Origin: CAWGCE01 sp964480915 | Lineage (GTDB): Bacteria; Planctomycetota; Planctomycetia; Pirellulales; Pirellulaceae | Assembly: GCA_964480915.1 (NCBI GenBank) | Contig: CAYZRS010000031.1 | Coordinates: 1-63,123, forward strand | Direction: 5' to 3' | Length of the DNA: 63,123 nucleotides | Shown: piece by piece, positions 1 to 8,213 of the stretch | Numbering within the stretch: the stretch's first letter is position 1 | Layout: each line of letters opens with the position of its first letter | Position numbers and translations under genes: made by a program | The notes under the pieces: model-generated | Database searches by the model: none | The model's input: only the letters and a program-made list of their open reading frames with translations | What the model was told of the DNA's origin: nothing

Positions 1-90
1 AACGCAAGGCAGTACGCTGCGTCGTCTTGCTGGAAGGTGTTTCAAGGAACTCAAAGGGCAGAAGGCGCAAGGTTAACGTGTGTTTCCAAC

Positions 91-1152
91 CTAGCGAAAC
101 CAGCCGCGGCGGTAGAACCACGCCAGCATGCCGCCGCTTATCGTCAGCATGACGAGCGAAAGAATCGCAAAACCGTACTGCCAATCGAGTCCCGGAAGGT
201 GCTGGAAATTCATGCCAAACACCCCAGCGAGAAAACTCAGCGGAATGAAGATCGTCGAGATGATCGTTAACGTCTTCATCACCTCGTTGGCCTTACTGCT
301 CGCGCGGTTAAAGTGATAGTCGCGGAGAATGTTACAATTCTCTAAACAGTGGTCGATCCCTTCTGACAATTGCGTCACGTGATCGTGGCAGTCTTTTAGA
401 AATACCTGCGTTTCAGGACGAATGTTGTTTTCATTTCGCTGGATCTGACTGACCATTTCGCGATGAGGCCGTAGCCATTTGCGCACATCCGTAAGCTCCC
501 GGCGAAGGCGGTGAACCGTGTCTATCGACAAGGTATTCTCGCTGGCAATTTCATCGTCGAGTGCGGCTAGCTGATCTTCAATTTCTTCGAGGATCGGGAA
601 GTAATGATCGAGGATCGAGTCAATGATGGCGTAAAGCAGATAATCGCTGCCCCGCAACCGGACGTGGCCCGCCTTATTCTCAATGCGCTTTCGCAAGGGG
701 GAAAGGCCGTCGCCAGCGCGCTCCTGGATCGTGATTACCGTCTTTCCAGAATGGAAGATACTTAGCTGCTCAGAATCTGTCCGATTCGTGAACATGCGCA
801 GTACGCAAAAATTGTAACTCTCAAACGATTCGAATTTCGCCCGCTGATGCGTGTTCATCACGTCTTCGAGGGAGAGCGCGTGTAAGCCGTAACGGCCTGC
901 GAGTTGCAATAGCAGGTCGGCATCGTTTGCTCCATCGACATTGATCCAAACGACGTCGTGTCGTTCTTCGATCTCGGCGATCTGTTTGATATTTGCCGGC
1001 GAGATGGCGTGGACATGCTCCGGCGTGAAAGCCAGCACTTCCAGTCGCGCTGGCGATTTGCCCTCAGTCGGCAGTAGCCCAGGTGGGCTGCCGGGTTTGC
1101 TGGCTTTGCGATAGTGACGTTTTCGTTTTTTGCGGGCCATATGCGTTTCCAT
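91..1152 (-). CDS. corA: CorA-family magnesium/cobalt transporter
   Basis: The 353-residue protein has the CorA plan: a long soluble, largely helical N-terminal part rich in charged residues, then two C-terminal membrane segments (about 294-312 and 326-347). The signature G-M-N at residues 313-315 closes the first segment (context FGMNF), and the C-terminus is short and basic, as in the inner-membrane CorA pentamer that moves Mg2+ or Co2+. A second Met at residue 5 (position 1140) is an equally plausible start; the first residues are very basic (MARKKRKRHYRK). It is transcribed alone and has no visible link to the carbohydrate genes. Metal specificity cannot be read from the sequence. Confidence 0.93.
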   Translation of the reverse strand: METHMARKKRKRHYRKASKPGSPPGLLPTEGKSPARLEVLAFTPEHVHAISPANIKQIAEIEERHDVVWINVDGANDADLLLQLAGRYGLHALSLEDVMNTHQRAKFESFESYNFCVLRMFTNRTDSEQLSIFHSGKTVITIQERAGDGLSPLRKRIENKAGHVRLRGSDYLLYAIIDSILDHYFPILEEIEDQLAALDDEIASENTLSIDTVHRLRRELTDVRKWLRPHREMVSQIQRNENNIRPETQVFLKDCHDHVTQLSEGIDHCLENCNILRDYHFNRASSKANEVMKTLTIISTIFIPLSFLAGVFGMNFQHLPGLDWQYGFAILSLVMLTISGGMLAWFYRRGWFR

Positions 1153-1557
1153 CCGGGCCGATGAGACACGCTTCGATATCCAAGAACGAGGTGGAAGCGG
1201 TTCAGCGTACGAGGCAGTCAGTTTCCAGCTGGGTTGTTTTAGCGAGTCGACGACGCGAGGCGTGTAATTGTCATGAGTTCAAAAGGCATTGCAAGTCGAC
1301 GTGTGAATGCCGTAACCAGTTTGCACAGCACGACAAAGGGCACGCGACGAATCCTCGTAGCCCGCGATTGTGCGCAGAGACGTCACTCATTCCGCACGAC
1401 TGCCGTCCGAAGTGCCTGTGCAAAGCCGCCCACGCGTGAAGTTCGGCGGGACTTTGGGACGATGGCGAAAGTCAGCATTTTATTTGCCGCCATGGGGAAT
1501 CGTTTCTCCGCCGCTGTCGATCCATCGGATCGACAGCGTAGGGCACGGAATGGAGCA
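1153..1557. other. 405-bp intergenic region, no gene supported
   Basis: The region lies between the start of the CorA gene and the stop of the lamin-tail/CotH gene. Short open frames here show no recognisable protein signature or ribosome binding site. The only clear structure is a perfect 11-bp hairpin at 1512-1538, listed separately. The corA promoter must lie in the 1153-1300 part, but I cannot place -35/-10 boxes with confidence. Confidence 0.5.
1512..1538 (-). terminator. Perfect 11-bp hairpin downstream of the CotH/lamin-tail gene
   Basis: The arms CGCTGTCGATC (1512-1522) and GATCGACAGCG (1528-1538) are perfectly complementary with a 5-nt loop. The hairpin starts about 20 bp after the stop codon of the minus-strand gene ending at 1558. 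No T tract follows on either strand, so it may be a 3'-end stabilising hairpin or a weak terminator rather than a classical intrinsic terminator. Confidence 0.45.
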
Positions 1558-4500
1558 CTAGCCCGGATGCCTGGTATCCCTTAAGAGGAAAGAGAATTCC
1601 GCCTCGTTTACGTGAAGATCGAAATGTGCGTAAACCTGATCGGCAAGGGATGCGGCGCGGGCCAGCGACCGGTCGGGTGTCGTGGCGACTGCGGCCGTCG
1701 CGCGCTCGCGATGCAATCGGAAGGAGTTAGGGGAAATGGGGTAATCGATGGAATCGACGAGCCCTAAGCCAGCGCGACCAACAACGACGTTGCCTGCGCC
1801 CCAATTCACGTTCCCTTTCTCGTCGCCGTTCCCCAACGGTCCCCAACGGATATCCTCTCCGTTGACACTCCGGTCCCATGGATCGTCATCGAACGGTCGC
1901 GGTTTGATTTCCCAAGCAACCTGGCTCCAGTCGCCTCCGTCCGACAGCGTCCCGCCGGCAACTGGGGCGAGGCTGGCGACGTCGCATCCCGACGTTGGGA
2001 CGTCCAGACACGAAGAATTTCGGGCGGCCTGGATACTGAGCGAGTATCCACCAACTCCGTTGCCGCCGTCGCCAAAAATCTGGATGAAATACGTTCCGTC
2101 GGCCGGCGCTGAGAATCCAAGCCTCGCGTCGCTCTCAGTTAGGATTCGGCCCACGTGATCCGGTGAGCGGCGCGGAGCATCGTACACGAGTCGCGCGGTT
2201 CCCTTGGCATCGAAGATCCTTATCCCCAGGTTGGGTATGGTTTGCAGTCTGGTGGAGACGTCAAACTGGTCGCCAGCGTTCGCGGTGAAAGAGAACAAAT
2301 CGGCCTCACTAGGGGACGGCAAGTCGGACCTCACCATCGCCGGCACAGCGATCTGCGCCGCCGAACCGATCAAGCTCTGCAAGGACGTTCCGAAGTTGTC
2401 TCGCCAGACCGTAAAATCGGCCGCGTCGATGTGACCGTTCCGGCTGCCATCGGCGGCGATGCCGGTCACAAACACTGTTTGTCCAAAGAGCGTCCGCCAG
2501 AGATAGTAGTCTTCTATGGCGACAATTCCGTTTCCGTCGTAGTCGCCATCCAAGAGCGGTATTGCCAATTCCGGGGCCGCCGGCGTGCCACTCGCCAATC
2601 CGCTGGGCCGCCAGTTGTCAGGTTGGTTGTAATCCCCGGCGGTGTCGATCACGACCAGCGAGGGGCCGCCGCCGTCAGGGGTTGTCGGCCAGCCGAGTGA
2701 ATTTCCATCTTGATAGGTGAATGCCTGGATGACCTCTCCGGCGGCATCCCACAGGAATAGGTCTTCGCCGCCATTACTTAACTTTCCGCCGTATTGGCCG
2801 ACAACGGAAGGATCGACACCGTAGCGAAATCGAAATGCGTTCAGATCTTCGACCAGTACAGACCGTTCACCTGGCTGCAATAAAGTTGTGTTTAGGAAAG
2901 AGAGATTGACGCCGCCGCCCAGTACGACCCCATTCAGATCGATCGGTTCGGCGCTGACGTTCGCAAGCTCCAAAAACTCAAAACCATCGGCATCATTGAA
3001 ACCGGCTGCGATCTCGGCAGCGTTTGGCCCCGCCGGGTGATAGTGCAATTCGGTCACGCGAAGGTTCGTGGCATTTGCCAAAGCCGTTACCCGGAACTGT
3101 CCGGAAACCAAGCCGGACCAGTTTTCTTGTAGCACGACGCGCATCGTGATCGTCGTTTCCTCGGTGATGGAAATGGGGCCGTTGTAGATTTGGGCAGAAG
3201 CCGAAATCCCACCTGCGGAATCGCGTGGATCTGTGCCGTCCAGAGTATAGTAGAGCGTCGCACCTGCCTCGTCATTGATGAGATCGACCATCGTGCCGGT
3301 CGGTACCTGACCAGGCGCCGTGTCGAATTCGGGGGCGACGAGGTGGGAGGCAAGGCCGGCGTCCTGTAGCTGGCTGAGCACAATCCCGGTCCGCTGAGGC
3401 AAGTAGGTATCTGTGATCCAGTCCAGCTCGTCTTGCCATTGGTCATCGACGGTCAGTGGGATCGTCTCGTGCACGTCGCCCCATCGGGCGGACTCGGCCA
3501 CTAATGCCTCGTCGATGAGGCCGGCCAGATGCGAGTATCGCTGCGTCCCAGCGGTCGGAGACAGGGCGCCATCATCCGACAGATGCAATAGCGCACGATC
3601 GATGAACAACTGACGGAAGTCGGCATTCACTCGGAGCCGATCATACAATTCGGCTGGCGAATCGGTCGCGTCGACCTCGGTGCGATTGGCTCCCAGTTGA
3701 TTCATCGAAATCTCGGCATCCCATACGTAGAACTTGAAGCCGCCGCCGGCAACTCGATTTGCCGCCGTGACCCAATTGTTGTGCGGCCAGTCATCCGTTC
3801 CGGCGTAGAAATTGACAAGCATGTAGTCCACAAGGTTTTGCACGTCCAACTGCTGCTTGACTGCCTCGTATCCAGCCGAACTCGATAGATCTGTTGTCCG
3901 AACGAGATCAAGAAGCGCGTCCCAGGCGGCGCGACTCCCATCCTGCAGTCCGCTGTGAGTGATGACGTCGTAGTCGTCGGATTCTCCGCCAAGATGGTCT
4001 GCAAAATACTCGCCATCGGGCCGTTCCGTCAGATCGTAAATTCCCCAATACAGGCCATTGATGTAGACGTTGACGGGCCGGCTACGGACCGACAAGTTCC
4101 CCATGTCGGCGAAGCTGTTTCGAACGAACGGATCCTGGACGTATTGGGCCCGGTTGTGCAGCGCTGGACTAACCGCTTGCCATGAGTCGTTGTAGTGACT
4201 GCGCAGGACAAGGCGATCAAAACGAGCGACCCCTCCATCTCCAAACAGTGGGAAATCCAATCGCCCGGGACCGTACTCTCGGCGGAAATAGAGCCGCATG
4301 GCGTGTTTGGGAGTCCGCCACGGCTGACGCCCTGCCCCCCCGTGGGCTCGAATGCCGGCGTTGGCTTGGAATTGGCCTCCCTCGGAAGGGTCCCACCATT
4401 CGACCGACATTTCCCGTTCCCACGCCGATCCGCTACTGACCGAGTTGGCATAAAAGCCGGTCTCGCCGTCGAACGCATCGTCGATGTCCATCGTCACCGA

Positions 4501-6069
4501 AAGGGTTGGCAACGCCGTTAGAGCGTCGTGAAATCGAGACGTATAAATGCCGCCGAACAGATCGTTGGGGCCGACCACATCCGCATCGATCTCGTAATCT
4601 GCGACGGCCAAGAATGGTGTGTCGCCATTCGTCCAGTTGTTATGTGTTCCCCAGTCGTCCGGATATCCGGCCGGTTGCGATGGCTGGGCTATGATATCTG
4701 CAGCGAATAGGTACGTGTGGGCGACGGAAGGCGATGGAAAGAAGTCTTCCTTGATGGCTACGGCACGCAGGGGCGTCGTCCCGGCAACCGTGACCGGCCC
4801 TGCATAGAGCGTTCCGTTCGTTGCATTGGGTTCGCTGCCGTTGGTTGTGTAGTAGATGCTGGCTCCGGGCGTCCCCGTGCTTAACGTGACGCCGAAAGGT
4901 GAATCGTAGAAGCCGCGTGACACACTAAACACTGGCGGTTCCGTAAATCCCAAGGCAGCGGTTCCGTTTGGTCCACCCGGTGTTGGATCGGCAAAATAGC
5001 CCCGTTCCAGAGGTTCGATTAGCGCCGACTGTGCGGCAGTTAGTTCCGGAATCAAGAGAAGATCACTACTGCCGGCGGACCGATTCAAGAGCTGAAACGA
5101 AAGCACGTTGGTGCCCACGGTCAGCTCAGTTAAATGGTCGGTTAAATCGAACAGGACCGGGTCGGTCGCCTGCTCGTCCGGCGTTCCTCCGGTGGCGGTC
5201 GAATTCCACGACGGCGTGGCTGGAGCATTTTCCGAAGCGACCCGAATCCCATTCAGGTAAGCAACGAATCCGTCGTCAAATTGCATCGCCAACGACAGTT
5301 GGTTGATTTCGACGACACTGGTCAACTGGAATTCGAACCGCGCGTAGGCGGTCGTTGTGCCGATCGGCACGGGCGCATTGATGAACGCCTCATAACTGAA
5401 AACACTCGTCGGAGCGGCTTCATAACCAACGCCGGCCGTCACGGTGGGACCGCCGTCCCAGGTGCTGTCGTCGAACGTTGGTTGGGTCCAGGAGGTGCCA
5501 AGCGTTCCGTCGTTAGGAACCAACGTTCGGACGAGCGTCGTGTCGTCAACCAAGACCGTTGGCGACGATGCCATCGCCAAGCCGTAGGAGATATCCTCGT
5601 TCTGCGAAGGGAACTCGGGTGCGTATGCAAAGGCGACCGTCGAACCATCGGCCTCTACCAGCGCAAGGTACTCGCCGCCTGCACTGAGTTTGAAATTCGT
5701 GTGAAGTTCTGAACCGGCTACGGCACGATTTTTGTCCGAAGCAAACACCAGCAGCGATTGATTCGGTTCCAACGTCACGGCGGGGAAGGACCATTTGCCC
5801 AAGTCTTCCGCGTCGTCCGTCAATTTCCAGGAGTTGAGATCGGCTGTCGCATCACCTGCGTTGTAGATCTCGATCCAGTCGGAGGAATCTCCATCTTCAT
5901 CGATGAGTGTCCCATCATTGGAAGCCATGAATTCTGAAATGACCAGATTCGCCGCTAAGAGATGCTTCTCTTCCAGCGACTCAAATCTCAACGGCCTTGG
6001 ACGATCCCTTGTCCGTGCTGATGGGGCAATGATCGATCGATCCCTACGAAGCATCTGACGTCGAACCAT
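1558..6069 (-). CDS. Giant exported lamin-tail/CotH-like protein with dockerin and PPC domains
   Basis: I start the gene at ATG 6069, seven bases after an AAAGG ribosome site; the open frame also runs up to a GTG at 6108. The 1503-residue product begins with a basic stretch and a planctomycete export-type motif (RFESLEEKHLLAA). Domains in order, with rough residues: lamin-tail domain (40-160); a jelly-roll-like linker; a chitobiase/FN3-like domain (385-460, YYTTNGSEP); a CotH-kinase-like region (540-880, IRAHGGAGR and VYINGLYWGIYDLTE); a second chitobiase-like domain (about 910-990, YYTLDGTDP); a second lamin-tail domain (1000-1100); a dockerin-like EF pair (1170-1225); and a PPC domain (1250-1345). 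The tail is unassigned. CotH proteins are atypical kinases in spore formers; in this architecture a structural or cell-surface role is more likely. Substrate unknown. Confidence 0.85.
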   Translation of the reverse strand: MVRRQMLRRDRSIIAPSARTRDRPRPLRFESLEEKHLLAANLVISEFMASNDGTLIDEDGDSSDWIEIYNAGDATADLNSWKLTDDAEDLGKWSFPAVTLEPNQSLLVFASDKNRAVAGSELHTNFKLSAGGEYLALVEADGSTVAFAYAPEFPSQNEDISYGLAMASSPTVLVDDTTLVRTLVPNDGTLGTSWTQPTFDDSTWDGGPTVTAGVGYEAAPTSVFSYEAFINAPVPIGTTTAYARFEFQLTSVVEINQLSLAMQFDDGFVAYLNGIRVASENAPATPSWNSTATGGTPDEQATDPVLFDLTDHLTELTVGTNVLSFQLLNRSAGSSDLLLIPELTAAQSALIEPLERGYFADPTPGGPNGTAALGFTEPPVFSVSRGFYDSPFGVTLSTGTPGASIYYTTNGSEPNATNGTLYAGPVTVAGTTPLRAVAIKEDFFPSPSVAHTYLFAADIIAQPSQPAGYPDDWGTHNNWTNGDTPFLAVADYEIDADVVGPNDLFGGIYTSRFHDALTALPTLSVTMDIDDAFDGETGFYANSVSSGSAWEREMSVEWWDPSEGGQFQANAGIRAHGGAGRQPWRTPKHAMRLYFRREYGPGRLDFPLFGDGGVARFDRLVLRSHYNDSWQAVSPALHNRAQYVQDPFVRNSFADMGNLSVRSRPVNVYINGLYWGIYDLTERPDGEYFADHLGGESDDYDVITHSGLQDGSRAAWDALLDLVRTTDLSSSAGYEAVKQQLDVQNLVDYMLVNFYAGTDDWPHNNWVTAANRVAGGGFKFYVWDAEISMNQLGANRTEVDATDSPAELYDRLRVNADFRQLFIDRALLHLSDDGALSPTAGTQRYSHLAGLIDEALVAESARWGDVHETIPLTVDDQWQDELDWITDTYLPQRTGIVLSQLQDAGLASHLVAPEFDTAPGQVPTGTMVDLINDEAGATLYYTLDGTDPRDSAGGISASAQIYNGPISITEETTITMRVVLQENWSGLVSGQFRVTALANATNLRVTELHYHPAGPNAAEIAAGFNDADGFEFLELANVSAEPIDLNGVVLGGGVNLSFLNTTLLQPGERSVLVEDLNAFRFRYGVDPSVVGQYGGKLSNGGEDLFLWDAAGEVIQAFTYQDGNSLGWPTTPDGGGPSLVVIDTAGDYNQPDNWRPSGLASGTPAAPELAIPLLDGDYDGNGIVAIEDYYLWRTLFGQTVFVTGIAADGSRNGHIDAADFTVWRDNFGTSLQSLIGSAAQIAVPAMVRSDLPSPSEADLFSFTANAGDQFDVSTRLQTIPNLGIRIFDAKGTARLVYDAPRRSPDHVGRILTESDARLGFSAPADGTYFIQIFGDGGNGVGGYSLSIQAARNSSCLDVPTSGCDVASLAPVAGGTLSDGGDWSQVAWEIKPRPFDDDPWDRSVNGEDIRWGPLGNGDEKGNVNWGAGNVVVGRAGLGLVDSIDYPISPNSFRLHRERATAAVATTPDRSLARAASLADQVYAHFDLHVNEAEFSFLLRDTRHPG

Positions 6070-6417
6070 GTTAGCACCTTTGTTAATGTCCCTAAGCGAG
6101 GCAATCACCGGTTAGAATTCATGAGGAGTCGTTCACTCGTCGTCAAAGACGAGTGTCACGACGCTTCGCACGCACAGGTTATCAGCAACTCCTTGGAGCA
6201 ATCAATCGACTCCGGCAAGAGGTGTCGAATCGCGACAGGGCCTGAAAGTCCATTTCACGCTCGAATTGCTGACTGCTTGGCAGTCGCCCTCAACGCGTTG
6301 CAGCGACTGCAACCCGAGCGCTCTCTCACAAAGCCTGTCGGCGACGTCACGCCGTGCGCACGAAAACGCCTCGGCAACAGGTGCCGAGGCGTTAGGGAAT
6401 TTCGCATCAACCAGCCT
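6070..6417. other. 348-bp intergenic region with terminator and upstream region of the CotH gene
   Basis: This gap separates two minus-strand genes. It holds a strong intrinsic terminator (6363-6393) for the PEP-CTERM gene at 6418-7734. The rest should contain the promoter of the gene starting at 6069. Plus-strand frames here have no family signature, and no copy of the 17-bp element found elsewhere in the window was seen. Confidence 0.5.
6363..6393 (-). terminator. Intrinsic terminator of the PEP-CTERM/dockerin gene
   Basis: The perfect 12-bp arms AACGCCTCGGCA (6365-6376) and TGCCGAGGCGTT (6382-6393) enclose a 5-nt loop. On the minus strand the stem is followed by a short T run (A run at 6363-6366 on plus). 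It begins 25 bp after the stop codon of the gene ending at 6418. Confidence 0.8.
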
Positions 6418-7734
6418 TTAACGCTGGCGTCGGATCGTCAGCAATGCCAGCAGCAGGAGCGTCACAAACGAGTGCGGTTCTGGTACCGCTGCCAAGCTGT
6501 CATTCGCTGATTGGAACTTCGAGGCATTCCAAATCACGAAATCCTGGCCGTTCACGCTGCCGTCCGCGTTGAAGTCTCCGGAACACCAGGCGGGAACATC
6601 CGTGAACTTGTTGGCATTCCAAATTACGAAATCTTGTCCATCGACTTCGCCATCGAGGTTCGCGTCACCTGGAAGCAGCGGGTTGCCCGAGGCCGTCAGA
6701 CCGCCCACGGAGCCAGCTTCCGCCCGCCATTCATCCAGATCGGCGATATCGACGTTTCCGTCTCCCGTCAGGTCGAACTGAGTATCGCCGGTGTTCGTGG
6801 CAATGTTGACCACCAGCTGATCGACGTCGGCACACTCATAAACGCCATTGCCGTCAAAGTCTCCCGTAACAAGATCAGGAGCCGATTCGAAGGAAACGTT
6901 GTCGAAGCCATATCGGTCGGCAGGTAAGTTGGTGTCATCTTGCTCAACGCCACCGAAAGCGAAAAGGAGCCAGTCATAGCCAGTCCCCGCGTCGAACTGG
7001 AAGCTGACGTCTTGCCAGTCAGCGCTGGGAACCAAATCGAAACCGACCGGGCGTTCCGGGTCGAATGAACTGTCAGCCCACAGTAAACGATCGACAACAG
7101 GCTCGTCGCCCGAGTCGTCTAGCCCTCGATGATTCCCTGCCGAAATGAACGCAGCAGCAAAGCCAGTTGATGCGAGGAAAGTGAAGTCGTCATCTTTCCA
7201 CAGATCGTTCGCGTCCGACGAGTTCTGGATGCCATAAACTCTCACAGCGACAGACCCACCGCTATCATTGGGGAGACCTGGACCGTTGGGTGACGGATCA
7301 TTGTAGTAAAGGCTGAAGTTCAGCGTTTGCAGCCCCGTTGTCGCTCCGCCATCGTTAAGGAAAAAGCCGGCTCCGGTTCCACGAGCATCACGGTCGGCTG
7401 CATTGTTTGGGTCCGGGTTCGTCGCTGTCGGATTGGCAGTCATGAACGTACCATCGACGCCCGCAGCAGAACTCGCCAGACCAATCATGTTTGCCGAATC
7501 CACGTTTCGCATCCGGCGTCCACTTGAACGCAACCATGCGCCATCGCCCTGTTCGAGAACGTTCGGGTCAGCACCAGTCGCTTGGACAATTGGCAAAACC
7601 AAATCATCAGTCGCTCGAGAGGCGCTGAAGAAGTTGAGGTCTTGACTGCCATCGTAAATCACGGTCTGGGCGTGGGCAGAGCACAGTAGTTGTGTGCAAA
7701 TGAGTAGTGCGGCCGAGCATATGGAGAGTTTCAT
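6418..7734 (-). CDS. Exported dockerin and PEP-CTERM protein
   Basis: ATG 7734 is chosen because GAGAGGAAAG lies just upstream and a clean signal peptide follows (MKLSICSAALLICTQLLCSAHAQ); the longer frame from 7785 adds 17 unlikely residues. The 438-residue protein has an N-terminal beta-sandwich-like region of unknown family that resembles carbohydrate-binding modules (roughly 25-290). Two dockerin-like pairs of D-x-D/N-G loops follow (DFDGNGVYECADV, DLTGDGNVDIADL, DANLDGEVDGQDF, DFNADGSVNGQDF). It ends in VPEP, a hydrophobic helix and basic residues, the PEP-CTERM sorting signal handled by an exosortase. A copy of the 17-bp candidate operator lies 183 bp upstream, which would place it in the rhamnose regulon. 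The ligand is unknown. Confidence 0.85.
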   Translation of the reverse strand: MKLSICSAALLICTQLLCSAHAQTVIYDGSQDLNFFSASRATDDLVLPIVQATGADPNVLEQGDGAWLRSSGRRMRNVDSANMIGLASSAAGVDGTFMTANPTATNPDPNNAADRDARGTGAGFFLNDGGATTGLQTLNFSLYYNDPSPNGPGLPNDSGGSVAVRVYGIQNSSDANDLWKDDDFTFLASTGFAAAFISAGNHRGLDDSGDEPVVDRLLWADSSFDPERPVGFDLVPSADWQDVSFQFDAGTGYDWLLFAFGGVEQDDTNLPADRYGFDNVSFESAPDLVTGDFDGNGVYECADVDQLVVNIATNTGDTQFDLTGDGNVDIADLDEWRAEAGSVGGLTASGNPLLPGDANLDGEVDGQDFVIWNANKFTDVPAWCSGDFNADGSVNGQDFVIWNASKFQSANDSLAAVPEPHSFVTLLLLALLTIRRQR

Positions 7735-7916
7735 GTCTTTCCTCTCAGGGGCTTTGTTAACAGGTTCGGAGTCGGAAGCAATCACGCTTTCAGATGACCT
7801 CTGAAGCCTCGGGTGATCGTCTTGTGCCAGGCCCCGAAAACGGAGAAAAAATTCTTTGTTCCGGCGTTTTCAGTCCCCAATATAGTCGGGACATTTCTCA
7901 GTGCCGCCTCAATTCA

Positions 7917-7933
7917 GTTATCATTTTGCGACA
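7917..7933 (-). promoter_or_regulatory. Candidate operator copy a, TGTCGCAAAATGATAAC
   Basis: This is one of six intergenic copies of a 17-bp element with consensus YGTCGCAAAWKRRYAWC. On the minus strand it sits 183 bp upstream of the PEP-CTERM gene at 7734 and downstream of the rha operon. It partly overlaps a 7-bp inverted repeat, ATTCAGT/ACTGAAT (7912-7918 and 7932-7938), which could mark a dimer site. The match is by eye; the binding protein is inferred, not shown. Confidence 0.55.
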
Positions 7934-8004
7934 CTGAATCTGCCGCCCGCACGAAGAGACGTGGGGCCAGGACGGTTGCTGCGGGAGGCCATTGGGAACC
8001 CGTC

Positions 8005-8184
8005 TCAGCCCTCATTGTGCTTGCTTCCCATCCACATGGGGGTTGTGCTGAACCACCCAATGGTGCCAGCCAACGCGGTCCATTTTACGGCAGCAAGATC
8101 TATCGAACCGGCGAAATAGAGCAGGCACGGTACGATCACAAGACTGAGCGTGATGAGCGAGCCGATTTTTGTAATGGCATGCAT
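8005..8184 (-). CDS. 59-aa two-segment membrane protein at the end of the rha operon
   Basis: This small frame starts at ATG 8184, 29 bp after the stop of the NCS1-type permease gene on the same strand, and encodes 59 residues. It begins MHAITKIGSLITLSL, gives two hydrophobic stretches (about 7-27 and 32-48), and ends GSKHNEG. No strong ribosome site is visible, so translation may be coupled to the permease gene. Position and membrane character suggest a small partner subunit or regulator of the permease, comparable with small subunits of other secondary transporters; that is inference. I recall similar small proteins next to rhamnose genes in other planctomycetes but cannot check this here. 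The opposite-strand frame over the same bases looks spurious. Confidence 0.65.
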   Translation of the reverse strand: MHAITKIGSLITLSLVIVPCLLYFAGSIDLAAVKWTALAGTIGWFSTTPMWMGSKHNEG

Positions 8185-8213
8185 AGAAAAGCTTGAGGTT
8201 AATTCGTTGTTCG

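Noticed and set aside
7901..8119. 72-codon plus frame opposite the small membrane protein
   Set aside because: The minus-strand 59-residue frame has hydrophobic segments and operon position; the plus frame has neither.
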